A DNA stretch of 64,000 nucleotides from Solimonas sp. SE-A11 (GCF_030345715.1 NZ_JAUASX010000004.1:1-64000); one strand, 5' to 3'; counted from the stretch's first letter, positions 17,305 to 24,304 are shown. Notes: generated from the sequence alone by a model not told the origin. Numbers and translations are program-made.

Positions 17305-19746
17305 TCAGAAGCTCAGGCCGATGCGCGCGACGAAGGTGCGCGGGCGGATGTAGCCATGGTCCTTGGCGAATTGCGGGTTGTTGACGCCGCTGACCACGCC
17401 GCGCTCGTCGGTGAGATTGACCAGGGACAGCGACAACTCGGGCCTGCCGCTGATCGCGTCGTTGCCCAGCGTGAGAACGGCATCGAGCGTCTCGTAGCCG
17501 AACACACTGTCGAGATAGGCCAGCGTATTGGGTGCGGAACTGATCGTGGTGTAGGTCAGCGCGCCGCCGCCATTCCAGGCACCGGCCAGCGGGCGCGCAT
17601 AGCTCAGCGTGGCAGCGGTCTGCCATTCCGCCGCCAGCGGCCAGCGCGTGCCGGGCTCGATCTCGTCGCCGTTGTTGGCGGTGAAAGGCTTGGTTGTGAC
17701 GGTGTCCACCCAGGAGCCGGAGAAGGCCAGGGCCAGGCCGGGCAGCGGCGTGAGGTAGCGCAATGCCAGCTCCACACCACGCGAGCGAGCGCCGCCGACG
17801 TTGTCGAAGTAGGCGCCTACGCCGCTGGAGTCGGACTGCTGCAACTGCGGATCGATCCAGTCGAGCTGGAACGGCGTGATGTCGATCTGAAGGGTGTCAT
17901 CCAGCCACTGCGTGCGCAGGCCGAGTTCGTAGCTCCAGATGGTGTCGGACTTGTAGGTATCCGGTGCGCGCGACGTCAGCGTGCCCACCAGCACCTGTGC
18001 GCCGCCGAAGCGGAAGCCCCGGCTCACCGCGCCATAGACGCCGACGTTCTCGTTGACCTGGTACTTGACCGCGATCTTGGGATTCAGGCCCTGCTCTTCC
18101 AGCCGGCCCTCCTTCACCGCCTGCAGGCTGCCATTGGGCAAGGTCTGGTTGGCAGCCAGCGCGCCGGAGAAGATCACGCGGCTGTCGGACACGGCACGGA
18201 ACGCGCGCAGGCCCAGCGTGACCTCCAGCGAACCCCAGAAGACCCCGGTGGTCTCGCCGAACAGCGCCGTCTCCTCGACCACGATGGGATCGGCGTTGCC
18301 GCGCACCAGGTTGACCTGGCCATTCTCCGTGATGGTGCCGCCGAGCCCCGGCAGCGCACGGCCCAGCGCTTGCAGCAGCGCCGGCGGCAGCGGCAGCGTG
18401 ACATCGGTGAGCAGGTCCGTGGTCTCCACCATGCGCAGGCGGCGGTAGAACGCACCGCCCAGCAGCTTCCAGCGATCGCTGAAGCCGTCGTTGGAGGTGA
18501 AGCGCAGTTCCTGCATGAAGCTCTTGGACTCATTGTCGTTGGCCGTGGTGGCCAGCGGCGGCGGCCGGTCCATCAGGTTGGCGATGCGCGACACGTCGAT
18601 CCGCGCGTGGAATTCCTTGTAGGTACGGCTGGTCTGCGACAGCAGGTCGAAGCGCTCGAAGGAATATTGGATGCCGAGCGTCTCCAGGTCGTAGCGCGTG
18701 TTAGTCGGACTGGCCTTGGGCGTGTTCGAGCGGCTCAGGCGCCCTTCGCGGTTGTCGGTGACGGCGGAGTCGAGCACGTCGGTCTCCTGCAGCACCGCCA
18801 TGCCGCTGATCTTCCAGCGCTCGGACGGCTGCCACAGGCCCAGCACGCGGCCGCCGCGCTGCTCCACCTCGTTGACGTCGTCCAGGCCGCGCTGCAGGTC
18901 GTCCACCCAGCCCGGCGAGCCGCGGTCGAAGCCCACCACGCGCAGCGCGAAGGTCTCACCCACGGGGATGTTCACCGCGGCGCCATAGATCTGCCCCATG
19001 CCGCCCTCATGCACCAGCTCGGTCTGCGCGAAGGTCTTGAGCTCCCACTGCTCCAGGCGCGGCTCCTGCGGCACGTAGCGCACCGCGCCGTTGAGCGCGG
19101 AACCACCGAACAGCGTGCCCTGCGGCCCCTTGAGCACCTCGATGCGTGCGAAGTCGAAGGGATTGGGGTCCAATGTCACGCGCGGCAGCACCGGATCGTC
19201 GAAGGGCACGTCGCCCAGGAACACACCCGTGGTGCTGCTGGTATTGAGGTCGGCGCCGATGCCGCGGAAGGTGATGCGGCTGGCGTTGATGGAGTCGTTG
19301 GTGAAGGTCACGCCCGGCACCAGCTTGAGGAAATCCTCCTGCCCCTGCGCGCCGCGCATCTCCAGTTCCTGTGCGCCCAGCGCCGTGACGCTACCCGGCA
19401 GATCGCGCGGATTGGCCTCGCGCTTGGTGGCGGTGACCACGATCTCTTCCAGCAGGCCGGCGGGAGCGCGGGCCGTTTTCAACGCCGGCACGGTTTCCGT
19501 CCTGGCGGCCACCGGGATGGTCGGCAGCGATTCCGGCGCGACGGGGGGCTCCGATTCGCCCCGCGCGGCTTGCGCGTCCTGCTCCCCGCTCGCCTCACCT
19601 GCTGTTTGGGGCTCCAGGAGTTCGTCCAGCAGGACATCGTCCGGCGTGGCCGGAGACGAGTCGGCGAGCGCAGTCATGGGCAGCAGGCAGCACAGCGCGC
19701 AAAGGCCCGCCCCCGCTATTCCGTGCTTCATCCGGCGCTGCCGCAT
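17305..19746 (-). CDS. TonB-dependent outer-membrane receptor, copy 2
   Basis: An 813-residue receptor with a signal peptide (core A-G-L-C-A-L-C-C-L-L, cleavage near T-A-L-A-D). An Ala/Glu/Pro-rich linker contains the motif V-L-L-D-E-L-L-E-P. A TonB box E-E-I-V-V-T-A-T-K-R, a plug (I-T-F-R-G-I-G, G-P-Q-G-T-L-F-G-G-S) and a barrel ending I-G-L-S-F follow. It is more like the decayed receptor at 50668-51440 than like copy 1 (shared T-A-N-D-N-E-S-K-S-F-M-Q-E-L-R-type block). It is divergent from a TetR regulator with a strong palindrome in between, and heads an operon of two hydrolases. Confidence 0.92.
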   Translation of the reverse strand: MRQRRMKHGIAGAGLCALCCLLPMTALADSSPATPDDVLLDELLEPQTAGEASGEQDAQAARGESEPPVAPESLPTIPVAARTETVPALKTARAPAGLLEEIVVTATKREANPRDLPGSVTALGAQELEMRGAQGQEDFLKLVPGVTFTNDSINASRITFRGIGADLNTSSTTGVFLGDVPFDDPVLPRVTLDPNPFDFARIEVLKGPQGTLFGGSALNGAVRYVPQEPRLEQWELKTFAQTELVHEGGMGQIYGAAVNIPVGETFALRVVGFDRGSPGWVDDLQRGLDDVNEVEQRGGRVLGLWQPSERWKISGMAVLQETDVLDSAVTDNREGRLSRSNTPKASPTNTRYDLETLGIQYSFERFDLLSQTSRTYKEFHARIDVSRIANLMDRPPPLATTANDNESKSFMQELRFTSNDGFSDRWKLLGGAFYRRLRMVETTDLLTDVTLPLPPALLQALGRALPGLGGTITENGQVNLVRGNADPIVVEETALFGETTGVFWGSLEVTLGLRAFRAVSDSRVIFSGALAANQTLPNGSLQAVKEGRLEEQGLNPKIAVKYQVNENVGVYGAVSRGFRFGGAQVLVGTLTSRAPDTYKSDTIWSYELGLRTQWLDDTLQIDITPFQLDWIDPQLQQSDSSGVGAYFDNVGGARSRGVELALRYLTPLPGLALAFSGSWVDTVTTKPFTANNGDEIEPGTRWPLAAEWQTAATLSYARPLAGAWNGGGALTYTTISSAPNTLAYLDSVFGYETLDAVLTLGNDAISGRPELSLSLVNLTDERGVVSGVNNPQFAKDHGYIRPRTFVARIGLSF

Positions 19747-19771
19747 GGCTCTCCTCCACGCTCCTATTTTT

Positions 19772-19803
19772 GGAACGTTGTGTTCTGCAGAACATTATGT
19801 TCC
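19772..19803. promoter_or_regulatory. 32-bp palindrome, candidate TetR operator
   Basis: Arms G-G-A-A-C at 19772-19776 and G-T-T-C-C at 19799-19803 flank, after 4-bp gaps, the perfect 14-bp palindrome TGTTCTGCAGAACA at 19781-19794. It lies midway between the divergent starts of TBDR copy 2 (19746) and tetR copy 2 (19856), the expected position for autoregulation and receptor control by that TetR protein. Confidence 0.7.
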
Positions 19804-19855
19804 CATTATCAGCGGCAGATGCGATCAAATGCAAGCCTCGAATCCTGGAAGCCCG

Positions 19856-20494
19856 ATGAACACGCCTGCAAAGCCGAGACGCCAGCGCCTGAACCGAGGA
19901 GAGCAGAAGGAGATCCGTAGCCAGGAACTGCTGGACGCTGCCTGGGAGCTGTTCTGCGAGCGTGGCTACGAGGCGGTAACCATCGACCAGGTGGCGGAAC
20001 TGGCGGGCTATTCGCGCAAGCCGGTGTACACCCTGTTCGGTGACAAGCAGACCCTGTTCTTCGAACTCTGGTCGCGCATGTTCATCGGCATGGCGGACCT
20101 CACGGTCTCGCTGTTCGACCCCCGCCAGACGCTGCGCACCAACCTCAAGCGCGTCGCCGAGCTTGGCGCGGAACGCGGCAGCCAGGAGCGCTCGCGCAAG
20201 GTGGAAGGGCTGCTTTTCTTCGTGATCCAGACCATCACGCTGAGCCGGCCCGACCTGGAGAAGCGCGTGCAGCCGCTGTTCGAGGACGCTCAGAGCCGCC
20301 TGGCGCAGGCCATTCGCAGCTGCCCGCTGGACCGCAAGGAGCGCCTGCGCGGGTCGGCGGAACAGGTGGCCGCGCACCTGGCAGCACACATCAATGGGCT
20401 CTCCCTGCTGCAGTTCCAGACCGGCCGGAACTATATGCAGGCGCAGGACCTGTACGACCTGTTCGTGTACATGGCCATCGTGCGCGAGGAGTGA
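19856..20494 (+). CDS. TetR/AcrR-family regulator, copy 2
   Basis: A 212-residue TetR protein started at the ATG at 19856, with a GGAAG sequence 7 bp upstream. A start at 19829 would add nine residues. The helix-turn-helix (C-E-R-G-Y-E-A-V-T-I-D-Q-V-A, A-G-Y-S-R-K-P-V-Y-T-L-F-G-D-K-Q) is nearly identical to copy 1 at 6729-7370, and the ligand domains share F-F-V-I-Q-T-I-T-L-S-R-P and H-I-N-G-L-S-L-L-Q-F-Q-T-G. The two TetR proteins probably arose by duplication with their receptors. The adjacent palindrome at 19772-19803 is its likely binding site. Confidence 0.9.
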   Translation: MNTPAKPRRQRLNRGEQKEIRSQELLDAAWELFCERGYEAVTIDQVAELAGYSRKPVYTLFGDKQTLFFELWSRMFIGMADLTVSLFDPRQTLRTNLKRVAELGAERGSQERSRKVEGLLFFVIQTITLSRPDLEKRVQPLFEDAQSRLAQAIRSCPLDRKERLRGSAEQVAAHLAAHINGLSLLQFQTGRNYMQAQDLYDLFVYMAIVREE

Positions 20495-20519
20495 TGCGCG
20501 CCAGCGCCGCTGAGGCCAC

Positions 20520-20630
20520 TCAGGGGATCAGGACTTCCAGATAGCTGTCGCTGTCGTCGATGCCGAATTCGATCCACATCGGCAGGTGGTCGCTCCTGCG
20601 GTCCTGATCGGCCAGCTGTCCCGATCCTAC
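20520..20630 (-). pseudogene. C-terminal fragment of an endonuclease/exonuclease/phosphatase-family protein
   Basis: The last ~27 codons before a TGA at 20520-20522 encode D-R-R-S-D-H-L-P-M-W-I-E-F-G-I-D followed by D-S-D-S-Y-L-E. This is the characteristic C-terminus of endonuclease/exonuclease/phosphatase (DNase I-like) proteins, where S-D-H-L-P is the catalytic block. Nothing recognisable precedes it on the minus strand, so only the tail remains. The 324-bp stretch between tetR copy 2 and the membrane-protein gene contains this remnant and otherwise nothing I can identify. Confidence 0.55.
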
Positions 20631-20818
20631 GCACGCCGCGGTGGCGCCCACCACCTCGCACGCACGATATCCCGCATGAAAATGAGACCTGCGACGCATT
20701 CCCGGCGGGGTTTCAGGACGAGCGGAGCACAGGCCGCCCCTTGGACAAGGACGCCCGTATCCACCACAGTGGCAGGCCACCCCGCCCACACGCACCCGGA
20801 TTCCCGGACAGACAGACC

Positions 20819-21460
20819 ATGCTCGAGTCGCTGGCGTACACACCGATTCCCCTGGGCCTGCAGCTGGCCTACACCGGCTTCATGGCCGTACTGGTGCCGG
20901 TTTACCTGCGCAAGTACGGCCCCACCAACTTCCTTTACTTCTGCGATGTGGCATTGTTGCTCACGCTGGCAGGCATCTGGCTGGAAGATGCCCTGCTGCT
21001 CTCGATCGCGGCGGTCGGCATCCTCGTCGCCCAGCTGTTCTGGCTGTTGTCCTTCCTGGCCCATCTCTGCAGGCGCAGGATCAGCGGCATGACGGACTAC
21101 ATGTTCGACAGCGGCCGATCGCGTTTCCTGCGAGGGCTGTCGCTATTCCATGGCTGGCTGCCAGTGCTGCTCATCTACCTGCTACTGCACACCGGCTACG
21201 ATGCCCGCGCCCTGCCGATCTGGACCGGCCTGGGCACACTGCTGGTGCTGGTCTGCTATTTCTTCATGCCGCCGCCTTCGCCCCAGCGGGGCCTGGCGCC
21301 AGTCAACATCAATTACGTCTACGGCCTCGACAGCGACAAGCCCCAGCGCTGGATGCCGGAGCGCACCTGGCTGGCCACGGTGCTGATCGGTTTTCCGCTG
21401 CTGCTCTATCTCCCGGCTCACTTGCTGCTGGACCGGCTCATGCCGGCCGCTCTCCGCTGA
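20819..21460 (+). CDS. Conserved integral membrane protein of unknown function
   Basis: A 213-residue protein with about six hydrophobic segments, for example L-Q-L-A-Y-T-G-F-M-A-V-L, V-A-L-L-L-T-L-A-G-I-W-L, V-A-Q-L-F-W-L-L-S-F-L and L-L-I-Y-L-L-L-H-T-G-Y. A polar loop N-I-N-Y-V-Y-G-L near the C-terminus looks conserved. I do not recognise a named family. The ATG at 20819 is preferred because the alternative upstream start (20741) is a TTG with a polar, Pro/Arg-rich leader. No strong ribosome-binding sequence is visible. The gene stands alone, upstream of the dksA-like gene. Confidence 0.65.
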   Translation: MLESLAYTPIPLGLQLAYTGFMAVLVPVYLRKYGPTNFLYFCDVALLLTLAGIWLEDALLLSIAAVGILVAQLFWLLSFLAHLCRRRISGMTDYMFDSGRSRFLRGLSLFHGWLPVLLIYLLLHTGYDARALPIWTGLGTLLVLVCYFFMPPPSPQRGLAPVNINYVYGLDSDKPQRWMPERTWLATVLIGFPLLLYLPAHLLLDRLMPAALR

Positions 21461-21623
21461 GCTTGCCCCCGTCCTCAGGCCGTTCGCTCCGGTGCTTCGC
21501 AGCAGCCCCCATACGGGCCGAAGGATCATTCGGAATTGATTGACCCCACCCCCCCGGGGGTGTATAAACCCCGACTTTGTTCGACTTTGCATCGCAAAGG
21601 CAGATGGCATTAGATTGATCCAA

Positions 21624-22475
21624 ATGAAAGCCAAAACGACGAAAAGCCCGGCAAAATCGGCTCCTGCGAAAGCAGCGGCCCCCAAGTCCGGCGGTTCCAA
21701 GAGTGCTCCTGGATTGCTCAGCAAGCTCAAGGGTGCGTTGACCAGCAAGAAGCCCGCCCCCGTCGCCAAGGCGCCGGCCAAGGCTGTCGCTAAGCCTGCC
21801 GCCAAGGCGGCTCCGGCCAAGGCTGTCGCTAAGCCTGCCGCCAAGGCGGCTCCGGCCAAGCCTGCGGCGCCTGCCAAACCAGCTGCTGCGGCCAAAACCG
21901 CCGCGGCCAAGCCCCCCATTACTTCCCCCTCGATGAAATCCGCCAGCACCGACAAGAGCAGCAAAGCCGCACCCGCCCCGGCCCCGGCCAAGAAGGCCGC
22001 CGCTCCGGCGCCCGTCCCGAAGAAGCCGACACCGCGCAAGCCCGTCGCGCCGATGAGCTTCGATGGCCTGCCAACCGAAGACCAGCTCCGCGCCATGTCG
22101 GACGACGACTACATGAACGACGTCCAGCTGGAGTTCTTCCGCCACCGCCTGCTGCAGATGCGTGCCGAGGTGCTGGAGCGCGAAGTGGACGTCAAGGAAC
22201 GCCTGCATCAGCGCGAGGTGTTCGCCGACCCGGCCGACCGCGCCACCGCCGAGGAAGAGCACTGGCTCGACCTGCGCCTGCGCGAGCGTGAGTCGCTGTT
22301 GCTGCGCAAGATCGACGACGCCCTGCGCCGCCTGGAGAACCGCGAGTACGGCTACTGCGAGAAGACCGGTGACCCTATCGGCATCCCGCGCCTGCTGGCG
22401 CGACCCACCGCCACCGTCTGCGTGGACGTTAAGGGCCAGGACGAGCGCGTGGAAGCGCAGTTCCGCGACCGCTGA
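21624..22475 (+). CDS. dksA: DksA/TraR-family RNA polymerase-binding protein with long KAP-rich N-terminus
   Basis: A 283-residue protein. Residues 1-140 are a low-complexity Lys/Ala/Pro-rich tail with a perfect 13-residue (39-bp) tandem repeat. Residues about 165-283 are a DksA core: a coiled-coil (R-L-L-Q-M-R-A-E-V-L-E-R through E-R-E-S-L-L-L-R-K-I-D-D-A-L) and the globular end Y-G-Y-C-E-K-T-G with I-G-I-P-R-L-L-A-R-P-T-A-T-V-C-V-D-V. Only two of the four zinc-finger cysteines remain (C-x2-T-x17-C-x2-V), the arrangement described for zinc-independent DksA2-type proteins. It should bind the secondary channel of RNA polymerase and modify the stringent response. Start ATG 21624; a terminator follows at 22499. 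Confidence 0.88.
   Translation: MKAKTTKSPAKSAPAKAAAPKSGGSKSAPGLLSKLKGALTSKKPAPVAKAPAKAVAKPAAKAAPAKAVAKPAAKAAPAKPAAPAKPAAAAKTAAAKPPITSPSMKSASTDKSSKAAPAPAPAKKAAAPAPVPKKPTPRKPVAPMSFDGLPTEDQLRAMSDDDYMNDVQLEFFRHRLLQMRAEVLEREVDVKERLHQREVFADPADRATAEEEHWLDLRLRERESLLLRKIDDALRRLENREYGYCEKTGDPIGIPRLLARPTATVCVDVKGQDERVEAQFRDR
21778..21855 (+). repeat. 39-bp tandem repeat, two copies, inside the dksA-like gene
   Basis: Two back-to-back copies of a 39-bp unit encode the 13-residue unit K-A-V-A-K-P-A-A-K-A-A-P-A. The copies appear identical at the DNA level, which suggests recent expansion by slippage in the basic N-terminal tail. Confidence 0.8.
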
Positions 22476-22498
22476 GGCATTCCGCTGCAAACCAAAGA

Positions 22499-22526
22499 AG
22501 CCCTGGAGCGATCCAGGGCTTTTTTG
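22499..22526 (+). terminator. Rho-independent terminator of the dksA-like gene
   Basis: A perfect 9-bp stem (AGCCCTGGA at 22499-22507 pairing with TCCAGGGCT at 22512-22520), a GCGA tetraloop and a run of six T residues, 24 bp after the stop codon. Confidence 0.9.
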
Positions 22527-22544
22527 TTGCCGCTCCGGACAGGT

Positions 22545-22571
22545 CAGATTTTGAGTCTGCTGCGTCTACCG
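22545..22571 (-). pseudogene. tRNA-Leu-like fragment (D-loop to anticodon arm, CAA)
   Basis: Read on the minus strand, 22571-22545 gives C-G-G-T-A-G-A-C-G-C-A followed by G-C-A-G-A-C-T-C-A-A-A-A-T-C-T-G. This matches the second half of a tRNA-Leu D-arm plus a closed anticodon arm with anticodon CAA. No acceptor stem, variable arm or T-arm follows, so it is a remnant. It sits between the terminator of dksA and that of the intact tRNA-Leu gene. Confidence 0.5.
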
Positions 22572-22584
22572 CCCACCTGAACGA

Positions 22585-22610
22585 CAAAAGCCCCGGATCG
22601 CTCCGGGGCT
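22585..22610 (-). terminator. Terminator of the tRNA-Cys/tRNA-Leu transcript
   Basis: On the minus strand a 9-bp stem AGCCCCGGA / TCCGGGGCT (22610-22602 with 22597-22589) with a four-base loop is followed by TTTTG. It begins about 35 bp past the CCA end of tRNA-Leu. Confidence 0.75.
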
Positions 22611-22644
22611 CTCATGTCGCTCTTGTACTGGCGGCAGGTCCGCC

Positions 22645-22729
22645 TGGTGCCCATGGCCGGACTCGAACCGGCACGCCTCACGGCGCAAGATTTTAAGTCT
22701 CGTGCGTCTACCGATTCCGCCACACGGGC
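22645..22729 (-). tRNA. tRNA-Leu (TAA)
   Basis: An 85-nt class II tRNA with encoded CCA (22645-22647). The acceptor GCCCGTG pairs with CATGGGC with one G-T wobble. The anticodon loop A-C-T-T-A-A-A-A contains TAA, a long variable arm (T-G-C-G-C-C-G-T-G-A-G-G-C-G) is present, and the T-arm G-C-C-G-G-T-T-C-G-A-G-T-C-C-G-G-C is canonical. It lies 3' of the tRNA-Cys-like gene in the cys-leu order found in other gammaproteobacteria. Confidence 0.93.
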
Positions 22730-22749
22730 TACGGGAAATGTACGGTAAA

Positions 22750-22837
22750 TGGAGGCCAGGGTCGGAATTGAACCGGCGTACGCGGATTTGCAGTCGGTTG
22801 CCTTCGCCCTGCAAAATCTTACGGATGCCGCCAAGCC
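22750..22837 (-). tRNA. tRNA-Cys (GCA)-like gene with abnormal 5' half, possibly decayed
   Basis: The 3' half is clear: anticodon loop C-T-G-C-A-A-A (GCA), T-C-C-G-C, a T-loop T-T-C-A-A-T-T, the acceptor strand C-C-T-G-G-C-C and T-C-C-A. The 5' end G-G-C-T-T-G-G can pair with that acceptor strand with one wobble and one mismatch. However, the gene is about 88 nt, some 13 nt too long for a class I tRNA. The D-arm cannot be drawn, the 5' strand of the anticodon stem does not pair properly, and the T-stem has a C-A mismatch. The extra segment resembles an inverted copy of the anticodon arm. Either a rearranged pseudogene or a damaged gene next to an island. Confidence 0.55.
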
Positions 22838-23012
22838 TTCGATAACTTTAAGGTTTTCTCTCCCGATTGTTCCCGGGAGAACCCGCTAGTACCTGTTCAT
22901 TGTAGCAAAAAATGGCTTCAATCCGGCCAACAAACCGGCCACGGCGTGCTCCCCCGCTTGTGCTTTCCGGAAACCCGGATACCGCGACTCGGTAAGATAA
23001 CCGAGTCAAGCC

Positions 23013-23243
23013 ATGACGAATGACGTTGATGTGGTCGATGCAGAAGTGGTTGCGCGGACCTGCGGCTGGACGTTGAAGACCCTCTGGAACCGGCGGTCAG
23101 CCGGAATGCCGACGCCTCCGAGCGTGCAAGTTCCGGGGATGAAACGACCAGTATGGCTCAGGCGCGACTTGATCGAATGGCTTGAAATGCACCGGGTCCG
23201 GCCCGCTCGTCGGGGCCGTCCAAGGAAAGGCGTTCCTTCGTGA
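23013..23243 (+). CDS. Small AlpA/excisionase-like helix-turn-helix protein
   Basis: A 76-residue protein with a winged-helix/MerR-like segment: V-A-R-T-C-G-W-T-L-K-T-L-W-N-R-R-S-A-G-M-P-T-P, then V-P-G-M-K-R-P-V-W-L-R-R-D-L-I-E-W-L. This is the layout of AlpA-type and excisionase-type DNA-binding proteins (recognition helix, proline-containing wing, R-x-D-L-x-x-W-L end). A basic tail R-R-G-R-P-R-K follows. Such genes commonly sit at the edge of integrated elements and control integrase expression. It lies about 175 bp from the tRNA genes, at the left edge of the island. Confidence 0.65.
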   Translation: MTNDVDVVDAEVVARTCGWTLKTLWNRRSAGMPTPPSVQVPGMKRPVWLRRDLIEWLEMHRVRPARRGRPRKGVPS

Positions 23244-23263
23244 GGGCTGTGCACACTGGTCAT

Positions 23264-24304
23264 TTATGGGGAGTCTAGGTGCGCAGCAAGGCGCTCACGG
23301 CAGAGCTTTATCGCCGCCGCCGAGCGATCCGAGAGCAGCGCCGCACAACCGAGCCGCACGGCCGCAGCACCGGTGGTGCCGCTGCCCGCCGTCGGATCGA
23401 TCACCAAATCCCCGGGCTTGGTCGTCATGCGTAGCAAAGGTTCAATCACCGATTCCGGCTTCTGATACCGAAATCCTGTCTGCTCCGAACGTTTGATGAA
23501 TCCCGAGAGAAGCGCCTCCTGGAAAACGCTGTAGGGGGTCATCTTGAATTCGAGGCGATTCGCCGCCGCAAGCGCCCGGTGCTTCTCCGAGTAGAAGTGT
23601 TCGGGATACAGCTTTCCGTCGCGTCTTCGCAGGTGCAGACAGGTCTGCTGGGAGGGCCGCCACGATTTGGACCGTGACGGAGCATTTTTGAAGAACCAGG
23701 TCAGCCACCCCTCCAGCTTCAAGTGCGAAGGCCAATGGTCTACAAGCCTCGCTACTGACTCTGGAAATCCCCAGATAAAGATGTGAGGGGCGACCTGACT
23801 CGCCGCAGTAATCAGCGGGATCGTTTCGGCAAGGTAGGCAGCCCGTCCTGGCACATTCTTGTTCCTGTACATCGGATCCAGAACGACAGCACGTGCCTTC
23901 ACGCCGGCGGCATGGAGCTGCGCGAGCAGCTCAAGGGCCCCGATTGGACCACGGACCAAAGCCCGGCCGGGTCGTGGAAGCACGAGTTGCTCTGGCGTTG
24001 GATCGACGGCCGCTATCCTGCTTGCCGCAGTATCAGCCCGGGACCGATTATGGGCCGCCAGCAATTCGGACACCTCTCCAAGAAGGCTCAAAGGAACCCG
24101 GACGCTCCGCGCAGGTTCTCCAAATCGCCCCGAGCCTAGTGGTCGCCCCGACCCGGTTCTACGTCCACCCTTTGGCACGTGAATTTGTCTTCTGATTGTC
24201 TGGCGACAATCATAGGGCATGAAACCCGGTAGGAGCAGTTCAAGGACTAGAAGGTTAAAGGCACGATCCGCAGTCCGGCATCCGGTTTGGGGCTGTTGAT
24301 GCAA
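23264..24304 (-). CDS. Orphan DNA methyltransferase (beta-class N4/N6) with an N-terminal basic DNA-binding-like segment
   Basis: A 346-residue protein. The catalytic motif IV appears as V-L-D-P-M-Y (about residues 141-146), in place of D-P-P-Y. The SAM-binding motif I is near the C-terminus, V-I-D-P-T-A-G-S-G-T-T-G-A-A-A-V-R-L-G. Motif IV before motif I is the beta-class order of N4-cytosine/N6-adenine methylases. Before these, V-P-K-G-G-R-R-T-G-S-G-R-P and F-G-E-P-A-R-S-V-R-V-P-L-S-L look like a basic arm and a ribbon-helix-helix strand. An alternative start is the ATG at 24220. No restriction endonuclease is adjacent, so it may be a solitary methyltransferase or an anti-restriction remnant. 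Confidence 0.72.
   Translation of the reverse strand: MHQQPQTGCRTADRAFNLLVLELLLPGFMPYDCRQTIRRQIHVPKGGRRTGSGRPLGSGRFGEPARSVRVPLSLLGEVSELLAAHNRSRADTAASRIAAVDPTPEQLVLPRPGRALVRGPIGALELLAQLHAAGVKARAVVLDPMYRNKNVPGRAAYLAETIPLITAASQVAPHIFIWGFPESVARLVDHWPSHLKLEGWLTWFFKNAPSRSKSWRPSQQTCLHLRRRDGKLYPEHFYSEKHRALAAANRLEFKMTPYSVFQEALLSGFIKRSEQTGFRYQKPESVIEPLLRMTTKPGDLVIDPTAGSGTTGAAAVRLGCAALLSDRSAAAIKLCRERLAAHLDSP

Noticed and set aside
21778-21855. Tandem 39-bp units considered as a CRISPR or regulatory repeat
   Set aside because: The two units are adjacent with no spacers and are in frame with the KAP-rich tail of the dksA-like protein. No CRISPR array or cas gene is present in the window.
22566-22834. Short open frames across the tRNA-Cys/tRNA-Leu region
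   Set aside because: Their sequences are the well-known artefactual translations of tRNA genes.
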